Of a stretch of 59,757 nt of DNA, positions 45,227 through 53,667 are shown piece after piece. Position 1 is the first letter of the stretch. The number at the start of each line of letters is the position of its first letter. The notes beneath the pieces are model-generated. The model saw only the letters and a list, made by a program, of their open reading frames with translations. It was not told the DNA's origin and searched no databases. Both the position numbers and the translations under genes were made by a program. The stretch lies in the NCBI GenBank assembly GCA_003194495.1, contig PQXE01000007.1, forward strand, positions 10,642 to 70,398, in the 5' to 3' direction. The DNA is from Deltaproteobacteria bacterium. GTDB taxonomy: Bacteria > Desulfobacterota > Dissulfuribacteria > Dissulfuribacterales > UBA3076.

Positions 45227-46942
45227 ATGTTTAAAAACATGAGATTAGGAATAAAACAGGGTTTGAGTTTTGGCATTTTAATCTTTTTCACTGCTACAGT
45301 TGGTTTAACAGGCTGGATCAGTCTGTGGCAAGTCGAAAGGATGGTTAGGGCTGCTGACGATCAGAATCGCCTTATAAAATATGCATTTGAAGTGCGAGGC
45401 CAGGAGAAAGAGTACCTGTTACACGGAGAACAAAAATATGTTGAAGCTGTTCTGGAATTGCTCTCTAAAATAAAGACTCAAATAGATAATACAGGGGCGA
45501 CATTGAAAGAAGACAAAGGCATTTCTGAAATAGTTGCTAAATATAAAAAGGCGTTTGAGGAATTTGTTAACCTATCCAATCAACAGGAAGCAAAGAAAGA
45601 GATAATGGTTCAAGATGCCAGAAAATTCATTCAAATGTGTGAAGAACTCAGACAGGAAGCAATAGAAGTTGTTCAAGTTTCAAAGAATAATAATGAATTA
45701 AGAGAAAATATAAAGGTCGCTGACGATCAGAATCGCCTTATAAAATATGCATTTGAAGTGCGAGGCCAGGAGAAAGAGTACCTGTTACACGGAGAACAAA
45801 AATATGTTGAAGCTGTTCTGGAATTGCTCTCTAAAATAAAGACTCAAATAGATAATACAGGGGCGACATTGGAAGAAGACAAAGGCATTTCTGAAATAGT
45901 TGCTGAATATAAAAAGGCATTTGAGGAATTTGTTAACCTATCCAATCAACAGGAAGCAAAGAAAGAGATAATGGTTCAAGATGCCAGAAAATTCATTCAA
46001 ACGTGTGAAGAACTCAGACAGGAAGCAATTGCGACCATGAACACAACCATGGATTTGTCAAGAATCATCATGATTATACTGACAATAGCTTCTGTTCTGA
46101 TTGCCTCACTTCTGGCCTTCCTTATCACCCGCGACCTCACTGGTGGCGTTCAAACCCTGGCCTCTTCCTCAAGCCAGATTTCAGCCACATCGACCCAGCT
46201 CGCGGCCAGTGCTTCAGAGATATCCGCATCGGTGAGTGAGATTACCACCACTGTTGAAGAGGTGAGGCAGACAGCCCAGGTATCTGATGAAAAGGCTAAG
46301 CATGTTTTGGAGGAGGCTGAAAAAGTAGCCAGGATCTCAGAGTTAGGTAGAAACGCTACAGAGGATGCCATAGCAGGGATGAACCGTATCAAGGAAGAGA
46401 TGGAAAAAGTTGCTGAAAGCATTGTAAAACTGAGCGAACAGACACAGAGTATAGGAGAGATCATAAATGCTGTGAACGACCTGGCTGATCAATCCAATCT
46501 CCTTTCGGTGAATGCCTCCATAGAGGCGGCCAAGGCAGGTGAACATGGAAAGGGCTTTGCCGTTGTAGCACAGGAAGTGAAGTCCCTTGCAGAACAATCC
46601 AAAGAGGCCACAAATCAGGTCAAAACCATTCTGAACGACATCCAGAAAGCAACCAGCGCGGCTGTAATGGCAACCGAAAGGGGAAGCAAGGCGGTTGAAG
46701 CAGGGATGGATCTGTCTGCCCAGTCCGGCGATGCCATCGGAACACTGGCGGACAATATCACGGAATCAGCCCAGGCCTCCACTCAGATAGCCGCCTCAAG
46801 TCAGCAGCAATTAATTGGTATGGATCAGTTGGTCCAGGCCATGGAGAGTATCAAAGATGCCAGCATGCAAAATATGGATAGCGCAAAACAGTTGGAGAGT
46901 GCGTCACGAAATCTAGAGGATCTGGGGCAAAGACTGAAGTAG
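45227..46942 (+). CDS. Methyl-accepting chemotaxis protein with duplicated sensor domain
   Basis: A 571-residue receptor. TM1 is about residues 13-33 (SFGILIFFTATVGLTGWISLW) and TM2 about residues 282-303. The periplasmic part contains two nearly identical 104-residue helical units (DDQNRLIKYAFEVRGQEKEY...), set 122 residues apart. No clear HAMP domain lies between TM2 and the signalling helices. The cytoplasmic tip shows NDLADQSNLLSVNASIEAAK and AGEHGKGFAVVAQEVKSLAE. It is the only receptor gene here and so probably the dedicated input of this operon. Confidence 0.9.
   Translation: MFKNMRLGIKQGLSFGILIFFTATVGLTGWISLWQVERMVRAADDQNRLIKYAFEVRGQEKEYLLHGEQKYVEAVLELLSKIKTQIDNTGATLKEDKGISEIVAKYKKAFEEFVNLSNQQEAKKEIMVQDARKFIQMCEELRQEAIEVVQVSKNNNELRENIKVADDQNRLIKYAFEVRGQEKEYLLHGEQKYVEAVLELLSKIKTQIDNTGATLEEDKGISEIVAEYKKAFEEFVNLSNQQEAKKEIMVQDARKFIQTCEELRQEAIATMNTTMDLSRIIMIILTIASVLIASLLAFLITRDLTGGVQTLASSSSQISATSTQLAASASEISASVSEITTTVEEVRQTAQVSDEKAKHVLEEAEKVARISELGRNATEDAIAGMNRIKEEMEKVAESIVKLSEQTQSIGEIINAVNDLADQSNLLSVNASIEAAKAGEHGKGFAVVAQEVKSLAEQSKEATNQVKTILNDIQKATSAAVMATERGSKAVEAGMDLSAQSGDAIGTLADNITESAQASTQIAASSQQQLIGMDQLVQAMESIKDASMQNMDSAKQLESASRNLEDLGQRLK
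45354..46031 (+). repeat. Recent in-frame duplication of the sensor-encoding DNA
   Basis: 45354-45665 and 45720-46031 differ at only a handful of positions over 312 bases and are offset by exactly 366 bases (122 codons). The 54-base spacer between them encodes EVVQVSKNNNELRENIKV. The near-identity of synonymous sites shows a very recent duplication. Confidence 0.9.
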
Positions 46943-46972
46943 ATGGCTGGTAAATTTAAGGTAAGTGAAAAG

Positions 46973-47408
46973 AAGTGACTAAAGTTTGAAGTGACTAAAG
47001 TGATCTAAGGTTGTGGATAATAAAGAATTTTCCAAAATGCTTGAAAAACGAACACGGCAATTTGGTGTACAGATTATCCGTTTATCATCTGCTCTACCAA
47101 ATGCACCTGAAGGGAGAGTCATAAAGAACCAAATTACAAAATGTGGCACTTCCATTGGTGCAAATTACCGTGAAGCCAATCGAGCCAGAAGCCGTGCTGA
47201 TTTCAAGAACAAAATCAAGATTTGTGAAAGTGAAGCCAGTGAAACACAATATTGGTTAGAAATAATTACAGAAGTTGAGTGGTTATCATGGGATAGGGTA
47301 AAATCTGAACATGAAGAGTGTAGTGAACTACTTGCGCTATTTACATCTATCGGCAGGAAGTGAATGAGAGAAATGTCTCTTTTACACTTTAGCTCACTTT
47401 AGTCACTT
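46973..47408. mobile_element. Candidate cassette: four-helix-bundle gene between inverted short-word arrays
   Basis: AAGTGACTAAAGT at 46973-46985 (repeated at 46989) is matched by its perfect 13-bp reverse complement ACTTTAGTCACTT at 47396-47408. The right arm also holds CTTTTAC, ACTTTAG, CTCACTT, TAGTCAC words with roughly 7-bp spacing. Only the four-helix-bundle gene lies between. The segment separates the MCP gene from cheA, where chemosensory operons normally have no such gene. Confidence 0.55.
47013..47363 (+). CDS. Four-helix-bundle protein (23S rRNA intervening-sequence family)
   Basis: A 116-residue all-helical protein of the TIGR02436/S23 type, with FGVQIIRLSSALPNAPEG, QITKCGTSIGANYREANRAR and FKNKIKICESEASETQYWLE as conserved blocks. 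Relatives are encoded in 23S rRNA intervening sequences, and the Avd protein of diversity-generating retroelements has the same fold. The biochemical role of the free-standing proteins is unknown; nucleic-acid binding is suspected. GTG start after CTAAGGTT. It is unrelated to chemotaxis and is bounded by inverted arrays. Confidence 0.85.
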   Translation: MDNKEFSKMLEKRTRQFGVQIIRLSSALPNAPEGRVIKNQITKCGTSIGANYREANRARSRADFKNKIKICESEASETQYWLEIITEVEWLSWDRVKSEHEECSELLALFTSIGRK

Positions 47409-47421
47409 TTCAGAGTATCAT

Positions 47422-49824
47422 ATGAAAGAAGAAGAGTTGCTCAAAAAACTCCGGGAGGCCTTCAATTCAGAGGCCCGGGAACGTCTGATAAGCCTGTCAT
47501 CCGGTTTGTTTGAGCTTGAGAAGACATCCGAACCGGATAAACAAAAGCCTATCCTGGAGGTGGTCTTTCGGGAAGCACACAGCCTGAAAGGTGCTGCGCG
47601 GGCAGTCAACCTGACGGATATTGAGACCCTGTGCCAGTCTGTGGAAAGCGTTTTTTCAGCCTTGAAGCGAGAGGAGATACCGCTGTCATCGGAACTATTT
47701 GACACTCTTCATTTCTCGGTAGGGATTATTGAAAATATATCAGCATCTTCTATCGAGGATCAGTCCATCCAAAACAAGGAGAATCTCTCAACCCTTATCA
47801 AACAGCTTGAAGATCTGAAACAAGAAGCCGTCAAGAACGAAGTTGAGAAAAAAGAGGATGTTCCCTTACAGGCCGGGATAGAAAAAAGAGAGCAGGAAGT
47901 TCATGAAATAGAAAGGGGAAATGCGGAGGAAAAAGGAAGGGACAGAAGACGGAGGTCAGAAGACAGAGGTCAGAAAGGAGTTCATGAAATAAAATTGTCA
48001 AAGCCTACTAATGAGGCGCCTATGGAAACTCATGGCGTCAGGAGTAGGCCCGTGATCTCTGAGACCGTGCGGATATCCACGTCCAAGCTGGACTCACTCC
48101 TGCTTAAGGCTGAGGAGCTGATTTCCCTTAAGCTGGTGTCGAATCAACATGTGCACAATCTTAAGGATGTTACAAATTCGCTTGGGCATTGGAAAAAAAG
48201 ATGGTCCGGGGTCGAACCGGAAGTTCGGGTACTCCGCAAACAAGTCCAAAGCCCCTCGGCATTGGTTAAATCGTTGGAGTTTCTTGATTGGAGCAGGGAC
48301 TACATCCAGTCTCTGGAGCGAGAGATAAGGACATTATCAAAGACATCCGAACAGGACCATCGAGCGCTTGCCGGTATGATAGACGATCTTCTTGATGACA
48401 TGAAAAAGGCCACAATGCTTCCTTTTTCAACCCTTTTCGGACTTTTCCCAAGAATGGTTCGTGATATTTCCCGGGATCAGAGCAAAGAGGTAGACCTTGT
48501 TCTTAATGGAGAGGAAATCGAGATAGACAGGCGTGTCCTTGAGGAGATGAAAGATCCCCTGATTCACCTTTTGCGCAACATTATTGATCACGGCATTGAG
48601 ACCCCGGGAAAACGGGCTGAATTTCAGAAGCCTCCCAAAGGAACCATCAATCTGACCGTCTCCCAGACCGAGGGCAATAAGATCGAGATCCTTATCTCAG
48701 ACGATGGTAAGGGAATTGATCTCACCAAGGTCAAGGAAAAAGCAATAAAGCAGGGAATACTATCTGAAAAAGAGGCAGAGGATATGAAGGACCGGGAGGC
48801 GGCATATCTTATCTTTCGGTCAGGTGTTTCCACAAGTCCCATCATCACTCAGATCTCAGGCAGAGGGATCGGGCTTGCCATTGTTCAGGAAAAGGTAGAA
48901 GAGCTTGGCGGTCTTATATCAGTAGAGAGTGAACCAGGCAAGGGTTCCTGCTTCAGAATGCAGCTTCCGGTGACCCTGGCCACATTCAGAGGTGTGCTTG
49001 TACAGGTGGCTGATGCCCTCTTCATAATGCCCTGTTCCCATGTGGAATGTGTGCTTAAAATTGAGGAGGATAAAGTAAAAACAGTTGAAAACAGAGCGAC
49101 AATTCCCCTCAACGGCCAGGTGCTGCCCCTCCTGGAACTATCCGATGTCCTCAAACTTACAAACAAAAAAAGACAAAATGCCGATAAGGAATATATAACA
49201 GTAGTGGTCCTGGGAGCCGGGAAAAAACGGATTGCCTTTAGTGTAGATAAAATTATGGACGAGCAGGAAGTGCTGGTCAAAAATCTGGGTAAACAGCTCA
49301 GCAGAGTGTCCTACCTTGCCGGCGCAACCGTCCTGGGTACCGGGAAGGTAGTCCCCATCCTGAATGTAAATGATCTGCTGAAATCACCCACAGAAGCAAT
49401 TTCCATCGCTCACAGAGCCAAGGTAACCGAAGACAAAGAAGATTCAGTGGATGCATCTTTAAAAAAATCCATTCTGGTTGTGGAAGATTCTATCACCTCC
49501 AGAATGCTGATAAAGAACATTCTTGAGTCAGACGGATATCTTGTCAAAACCGCAGTAGATGGCCTGGATGCCTACACGACACTCAAAACAGAAGAATTTG
49601 ATCTGGTGGTCTCGGATATTGAAATGCCGAGAATGAACGGCTTTGAGCTGACATCAAAGATCCGCAGCGATACAAAACTTTCAGAAATCCCCCTGGTGCT
49701 GGTCACCAGCCTTGATTCCCGCGAAGACCGGGAACGCGGCGTTGACGTGGGCGCCAATGCCTATATTGCAAAGGGCAGCTTTGATCAGAGCAATCTGCTT
49801 GAGGTCGTTCAAAGGCTTATATAG
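47422..49824 (+). CDS. cheA: CheA histidine kinase with C-terminal receiver domain
   Basis: An 800-residue hybrid. It has a P1/Hpt domain with the phospho-histidine in REAHSLKGAARAV (about residue 53), a linker, a P3 dimerisation helix, P4 ATPase (N box HLLRNIIDHGIE, G box SDDGKGIDL, GRGIGLAIV), a P5 CheW-like domain (FRGVLVQVADALFIMP) and a receiver with the phospho-aspartate in LVVSDIEMPRMNG (about residue 733). A CheA-receiver fusion marks an alternative-function chemosensory system. The P1-P3 linker contains a five-heptamer array (47941-47975) encoding a basic RDRRRRSEDRGQK patch. Confidence 0.92.
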   Translation: MKEEELLKKLREAFNSEARERLISLSSGLFELEKTSEPDKQKPILEVVFREAHSLKGAARAVNLTDIETLCQSVESVFSALKREEIPLSSELFDTLHFSVGIIENISASSIEDQSIQNKENLSTLIKQLEDLKQEAVKNEVEKKEDVPLQAGIEKREQEVHEIERGNAEEKGRDRRRRSEDRGQKGVHEIKLSKPTNEAPMETHGVRSRPVISETVRISTSKLDSLLLKAEELISLKLVSNQHVHNLKDVTNSLGHWKKRWSGVEPEVRVLRKQVQSPSALVKSLEFLDWSRDYIQSLEREIRTLSKTSEQDHRALAGMIDDLLDDMKKATMLPFSTLFGLFPRMVRDISRDQSKEVDLVLNGEEIEIDRRVLEEMKDPLIHLLRNIIDHGIETPGKRAEFQKPPKGTINLTVSQTEGNKIEILISDDGKGIDLTKVKEKAIKQGILSEKEAEDMKDREAAYLIFRSGVSTSPIITQISGRGIGLAIVQEKVEELGGLISVESEPGKGSCFRMQLPVTLATFRGVLVQVADALFIMPCSHVECVLKIEEDKVKTVENRATIPLNGQVLPLLELSDVLKLTNKKRQNADKEYITVVVLGAGKKRIAFSVDKIMDEQEVLVKNLGKQLSRVSYLAGATVLGTGKVVPILNVNDLLKSPTEAISIAHRAKVTEDKEDSVDASLKKSILVVEDSITSRMLIKNILESDGYLVKTAVDGLDAYTTLKTEEFDLVVSDIEMPRMNGFELTSKIRSDTKLSEIPLVLVTSLDSREDRERGVDVGANAYIAKGSFDQSNLLEVVQRLI
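47941..47975. repeat. Five-heptamer array inside cheA
   Basis: GACAGAA, GACGGAG, GTCAGAA, GACAGAG, GTCAGAA: five 7-bp words in phase, in the flexible linker between P1 and P3. The reading frame stays open. Confidence 0.65.
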
Positions 49825-49899
49825 ATTGTTGATTGTTGATTGAAGGGCATCGGAATTGGATACTGGAGAGTTAAAGATGAAAAAGCAATCAACAATCAT
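49825..49899. repeat. Inverted heptamers around the cheB start
   Basis: ATTGTTG, ATTGTTG, ATTGAAG at 49825-49845 face CAATCAA, CAATCAT at 49886-49899. The 40-bp core holds the ribosome site GGAGAG and the ATG of cheB. The right arm is translated as the start of CheB (QSTII). Confidence 0.6.
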
Positions 49900-50944
49900 A
49901 AAGGTTCTCATTGTAGATGATTCGCTTACAACCCGGGAATATATGAAATACATCTTCAACGCAGATAAAGATATGAAGGTTGTGGGGATGGCCAAAGATG
50001 GTGAAGAGGCCGTCAAGATGGTGCAACTGAAGCAACCGGACGTTGTCACCATGGACATCCATATGCCCGGGATGGATGGCTATGAGGTCACGCGAAGGAT
50101 CATGGAAACAAATCCTGTGCCTATTGTTGTTGTGAGCGCGAGCTTGAATTCCAGGGAGGTTGCAAGGACATTTCAGGCCATGAAAGCAGGAGCTGTTGCT
50201 GCGCTGGGAAAACCTCCGGGACCCGGCAGCCCGCAAAATGACCGCATGGTTTCAAAAATGCTTCAGACTGTAAAATTGATGTCTGAAGTCAAGGTAGTTA
50301 AACGTTTTGCAAAAGCACGCAAGCCAAAGGCCGTTTCCGGGATATTACCAAGAACGGAAATAAGGCCAACGGCCTCACAAGCTGAGATGGTGACAATAGG
50401 TGCTTCCACGGGCGGCCCCCCTGTTATACAGACCATCCTTTCAAATCTGACAAATGGTTTTTCATGTCCGATATTGATCGTACAGCATATTGCAACAGGC
50501 TTCCTTGATGGAATGGTGGATTGGCTGAGCAAAGATACTGTCCTTCCAATTAAGATCTCTGCCAATGGGGAGAATGTCCTTGGGGGACATGTCTATTTTG
50601 CCCCGGAGAATTTTCATATGGGGATCACGGGAAGCAAGAAGATTGTTCTAAGTAAAAGCCCTCCTGAGAACGGACTGCGACCGGCTGTCTCCTATCTCTT
50701 CCGTTCTACTGCGAAGGCCTTTGGACAACGGGTTGTTGGTGTGCTTCTTACCGGCATGGGAAAGGATGGTTCCGCAGAACTCAAGATAATGAAAGAAAAA
50801 GGCGCTATTACTATAGTTCAGGACAAGAAAAGCTCCGTAGTCCACGGCATGCCGGGAGAAGCCATAAAGCTCAATGCAGCAAACCATATCCTTTCGCCTG
50901 AAGAAATCGCTGTCTTTTTGAATTCCCTGGACAACAGAAGGTAA
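49877..50944 (+). CDS. cheB: CheB protein-glutamate methylesterase
   Basis: A 355-residue protein from the ATG at 49877 (GGAGAG upstream). The receiver domain has VLIVDDS and the phospho-aspartate in VVTMDIHMPGMDG. The methylesterase domain shows the serine in GASTGGPPVIQ, the histidine in IVQHIATGFLDGM and the aspartate in LLTGMGKDG. It removes methyl groups from the receptor, opposing CheR, and is activated by CheA phosphorylation. The first residues are encoded by a heptamer array. Confidence 0.93.
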   Translation: MKKQSTIIKVLIVDDSLTTREYMKYIFNADKDMKVVGMAKDGEEAVKMVQLKQPDVVTMDIHMPGMDGYEVTRRIMETNPVPIVVVSASLNSREVARTFQAMKAGAVAALGKPPGPGSPQNDRMVSKMLQTVKLMSEVKVVKRFAKARKPKAVSGILPRTEIRPTASQAEMVTIGASTGGPPVIQTILSNLTNGFSCPILIVQHIATGFLDGMVDWLSKDTVLPIKISANGENVLGGHVYFAPENFHMGITGSKKIVLSKSPPENGLRPAVSYLFRSTAKAFGQRVVGVLLTGMGKDGSAELKIMKEKGAITIVQDKKSSVVHGMPGEAIKLNAANHILSPEEIAVFLNSLDNRR

Positions 50945-50948
50945 GAGA

Positions 50949-51743
50949 ATGGATCACACAACCCGTAACTCGCAACCCGCAACCCATAACCCGTCCCTTG
51001 ATATTGTAAATCCAAATGAAGTAGAGATCCTGATTGTTGAAGACAATCCGGTTCAAGCGCTTCAACTGCATAAGCTCTTGGGAAAAAATGGTTATGAAGT
51101 ATCGATTGCATACAATGGAGTTGAGGCATTGTCTTATCTGCAGGAGCATAGGCCAAGCCTGGTCATCAGCGATATCATTATGCCGGAGATGGATGGCTAT
51201 GAGCTCTGCCACAAAATCAAGACCCACGATGACCTGAAATCCATTCCGGTCCTCCTTCTGACAGCGCTTTCTGAGCCGGAAGATATCATCAAGGGGCTGG
51301 AATGCGGAGCGGACAATTTTATCACAAAACCCTATAATTGGAAATTATTGATGTCGCGCATCCAATATATCCTTGTAAATCAGGAAATAAGAAAAGGTTC
51401 CAGCTCTCAACTCGGCATTGAATTCTTTTTTGCCGGAAACAAGCATTTCATCAATTCGGATCGGCTCCAGATACTTGACCTCCTTTTTGCTTCTTTTGAA
51501 AATGCCCTGCAACAACAAAGGAAACTTGAGTCGGTAAACAAAGAACTGAAAGGAGCCCTTAAGACCATAAAAATACTTAGCGGGATGCTCCCTATGTGTG
51601 CGAACTGCAAAAAAATCCGAGACGAGAATGATCAGTGGCTATCTCTTGAGACCTATATTTCGCAATACTCCGAGGCTACGTTTTCCCACGGCTTGTGCCC
51701 TGAATGTGTAAGTAAAATGTATCCGGAACTGGAGGAGAAATGA
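50949..51743 (+). CDS. Response regulator with C-terminal Cys4 (CxxC...CxxC) tail
   Basis: A 264-residue protein. The receiver (residues ~25-145) has ILIVEDN, the phospho-aspartate in LVISDIIMPEMDG and the lysine in FITKPYN. A helical region ending in a coiled coil (QQQRKLESVNKELKGALKTI) is followed by LPMCANCKKIRDENDQW...GLCPECVSKMYPEL, a conserved tail with four cysteines, probably a zinc site of unknown role. The N-terminal 20 residues come from five heptamers (50960-50994). Its receiver and linker are paralogous to the N-terminal half of the next protein. Confidence 0.85.
   Translation: MDHTTRNSQPATHNPSLDIVNPNEVEILIVEDNPVQALQLHKLLGKNGYEVSIAYNGVEALSYLQEHRPSLVISDIIMPEMDGYELCHKIKTHDDLKSIPVLLLTALSEPEDIIKGLECGADNFITKPYNWKLLMSRIQYILVNQEIRKGSSSQLGIEFFFAGNKHFINSDRLQILDLLFASFENALQQQRKLESVNKELKGALKTIKILSGMLPMCANCKKIRDENDQWLSLETYISQYSEATFSHGLCPECVSKMYPELEEK
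50960..50994. repeat. Five-heptamer array inside the response regulator gene
   Basis: AACCCGT, AACTCGC, AACCCGC, AACCCAT, AACCCGT: five 7-bp words in phase directly after the start codon region. Words of the same set occur as GCGGGTT, GCAGGTT at 45166-45179. Confidence 0.65.
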
Positions 51744-53458
51744 ATAATACTCCTATTTTAATTGTAGAGGATAGCCTGACGCAGGCTTTGCAATTGCAAA
51801 ACATCCTTGAAGGACATGATTATAGCGTTGCTGTTGCGTACAATGGTGTGGAAGCCCTGGAACATCTCAAAGAGCAGATACCGAACCTGGTCATCAGCGA
51901 TATCGTGATGCCGGAGATGGATGGCTACGAGCTTTGTAAGCATATCCGATCAGATGAAAAGTTCAGGGATATCCCGGTTATTCTTCTAACAGCCCTTTCC
52001 GACCCTGAAGATGTAATCAGGGCACTTGAGTGTGGCGCGGATAATTTCGTAATAAAACCCTATAAAGAAGATTTTCTGATTTCCCGCATCCGGACCATCC
52101 TGGCCAATCAGGAGTTAAGGAAAAAAGGGATGTCCGAGATGGGAATTGAGATCTTTTTCGGGGGCAAAAAGATCTTTATCACATCTCAGCGTACGCAGAT
52201 CATTGATCTTCTGCTTTCCACCTATGAAAATGCCATTCAGAAGAACCTGGAACTGAAACAGGTCAACAATGAACTTATTCTGGCCCATCAGGAACTGGAA
52301 AAAAGAAATATTCAACTGCAAAAATTGAATGAGCAAAAAAACCGGTTCCTTGGCATGGCAGCGCATGATTTGCGCAATCCCCTTGGTGCAATCTCCAATT
52401 TCAGCGAAGTTTTGTATGATGAGTCCGCGAAAACGCTCAACCAGGAACAGCTTGAACTTGTTTCGACAATCAGGTCTTCCAGTGAATTCATGTTGCAAAT
52501 GGTGAACGATTTCCTGGACATTTCGAAAATCGAATCCGGTAAGCTGGATTTAAATTTACAACCCACTGATATCCTGTCTTTAGCGAAACAGAATATCTTC
52601 CTTAACCGCATCTTTTCCACAAAAAAAGGGATTGAGCTTGTCCTCAATCATGAAGGGGACATTCCTGTCATGCTCCTGGATGCAGACAAAATAGAGCAGG
52701 TCCTGAATAATTTTATCAGTAATGCCGTCAAATTTTCTTATCCCCAAAGTGTTATAAAGGTTCAGATAAATAGAAGTGATGATCATCTTGTGATATCAGT
52801 AACAGACGAGGGACAGGGAATTCCGGAAAAGGATCTGGACAAGCTCTTCAATGCCTTTGAACAGACCAGTGTGAAAACCACCGGGGGAGAAAAAAGCACA
52901 GGCCTTGGCCTGTCAATTGTGAAAAAAATTGCAGAAGGGCATAAAGGGAAAATCCGGGTGGAAAGTGAAGTGGGCAAAGGCTCAACGTTTTACGCCTCTC
53001 TGCCTATTATATTGCCTGACAAAAAAGCTGAAAAATCCCAACGCCCTGAAACAATGGAATTATCGGGTCTTCGCATCCTCCTTGCCGAGGACAATGTAGT
53101 CAATCAACGAATGGTGACCAGGATTCTGGAAAAGCAGAGATGCACGGTCACAATAGCAGGAACAGGCAAGGAGGCTGTTTCGGCCTTTGAAAAAGAGCAG
53201 TTTGACCTAATCCTGATGGACATCCAGATGCCCGAAATGGACGGACTTGCCGCTACGCTGGAAATTCGACAACAATCAACAATCAACAATCAACAATCAA
53301 CAATCCAAAGGGTCCCCATTATCGCCATGACCGGTCATGCAACAGAGGAAGAGAGTGAAAAATGCCTTGAGGCCGGAATTGATGACTTTGTCTCAAAGCC
53401 AATAAAGCCGGGGATGGTTTTTGACAAAATCCAAAAGTGGGCCGTAAAGGGAAAATAA
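51740..53458 (+). CDS. Hybrid histidine kinase (REC-HisKA-HATPase-REC)
   Basis: A 572-residue soluble kinase. REC1 (residues 1-125) has VISDIVMPEMDG. A coiled-coil linker leads to HisKA with the phospho-histidine in GMAAHDLRNPLGAIS (about residue 210). The ATPase shows VLNNFISNAVKFS, VTDEGQGIPE and GGEKSTGLGLSI, and REC2 has LILMDIQMPEMDG. No sensor or membrane segment exists, so REC1 is probably its input and links it to CheA. A five-copy CAACAAT repeat lies in REC2. Its start overlaps the previous stop (ATGA). Probable output of the operon. Confidence 0.9.
   Translation: MNNTPILIVEDSLTQALQLQNILEGHDYSVAVAYNGVEALEHLKEQIPNLVISDIVMPEMDGYELCKHIRSDEKFRDIPVILLTALSDPEDVIRALECGADNFVIKPYKEDFLISRIRTILANQELRKKGMSEMGIEIFFGGKKIFITSQRTQIIDLLLSTYENAIQKNLELKQVNNELILAHQELEKRNIQLQKLNEQKNRFLGMAAHDLRNPLGAISNFSEVLYDESAKTLNQEQLELVSTIRSSSEFMLQMVNDFLDISKIESGKLDLNLQPTDILSLAKQNIFLNRIFSTKKGIELVLNHEGDIPVMLLDADKIEQVLNNFISNAVKFSYPQSVIKVQINRSDDHLVISVTDEGQGIPEKDLDKLFNAFEQTSVKTTGGEKSTGLGLSIVKKIAEGHKGKIRVESEVGKGSTFYASLPIILPDKKAEKSQRPETMELSGLRILLAEDNVVNQRMVTRILEKQRCTVTIAGTGKEAVSAFEKEQFDLILMDIQMPEMDGLAATLEIRQQSTINNQQSTIQRVPIIAMTGHATEEESEKCLEAGIDDFVSKPIKPGMVFDKIQKWAVKGK
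53270..53304. repeat. Five perfect CAACAAT heptamers in the hybrid kinase gene
   Basis: Five identical 7-bp units encode IRQQSTINNQQSTIQ between two conserved REC2 blocks. The unit is not a multiple of three, so loss or gain of one unit would shift the frame and remove the end of REC2. Confidence 0.8.
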
Positions 53459-53492
53459 TGATATAATAGCAGAATGCAGAATAGGATTTAGT

Positions 53493-53652
53493 GTAAGCGT
53501 TCACAGGGCACCGCATCTGCTTTGTTGCCGGGTACTTGAAGTACAGGGAGTACGTCTGCGTACCCGTACGCCTCGCATCTGCAGCACCCTGTAAACGCTT
53601 ACAGTTCGGTGAGTTGCCGTAAAACCGGCGTTGTAATCCCGTGAACGGTTAG
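53493..53652 (+). mobile_element. Hairpin MITE, type B copy 2
   Basis: A 160-bp element from GTAAGCGTTCACAGGG to CCCGTGAACGGTTAG, flanked by GATTTAGT (53485-53492) and AATTTAGT (53653-53660), a 7-bp perfect target duplication. An internal palindrome GTAAACGCTTAC lies near 53590. It is the inverted partner of 6019-6170. Its end lies 15 bases before the ATG of the hydantoinase pseudogene. Confidence 0.78.
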
Positions 53653-53667
53653 AATTTAGTGAATGAC

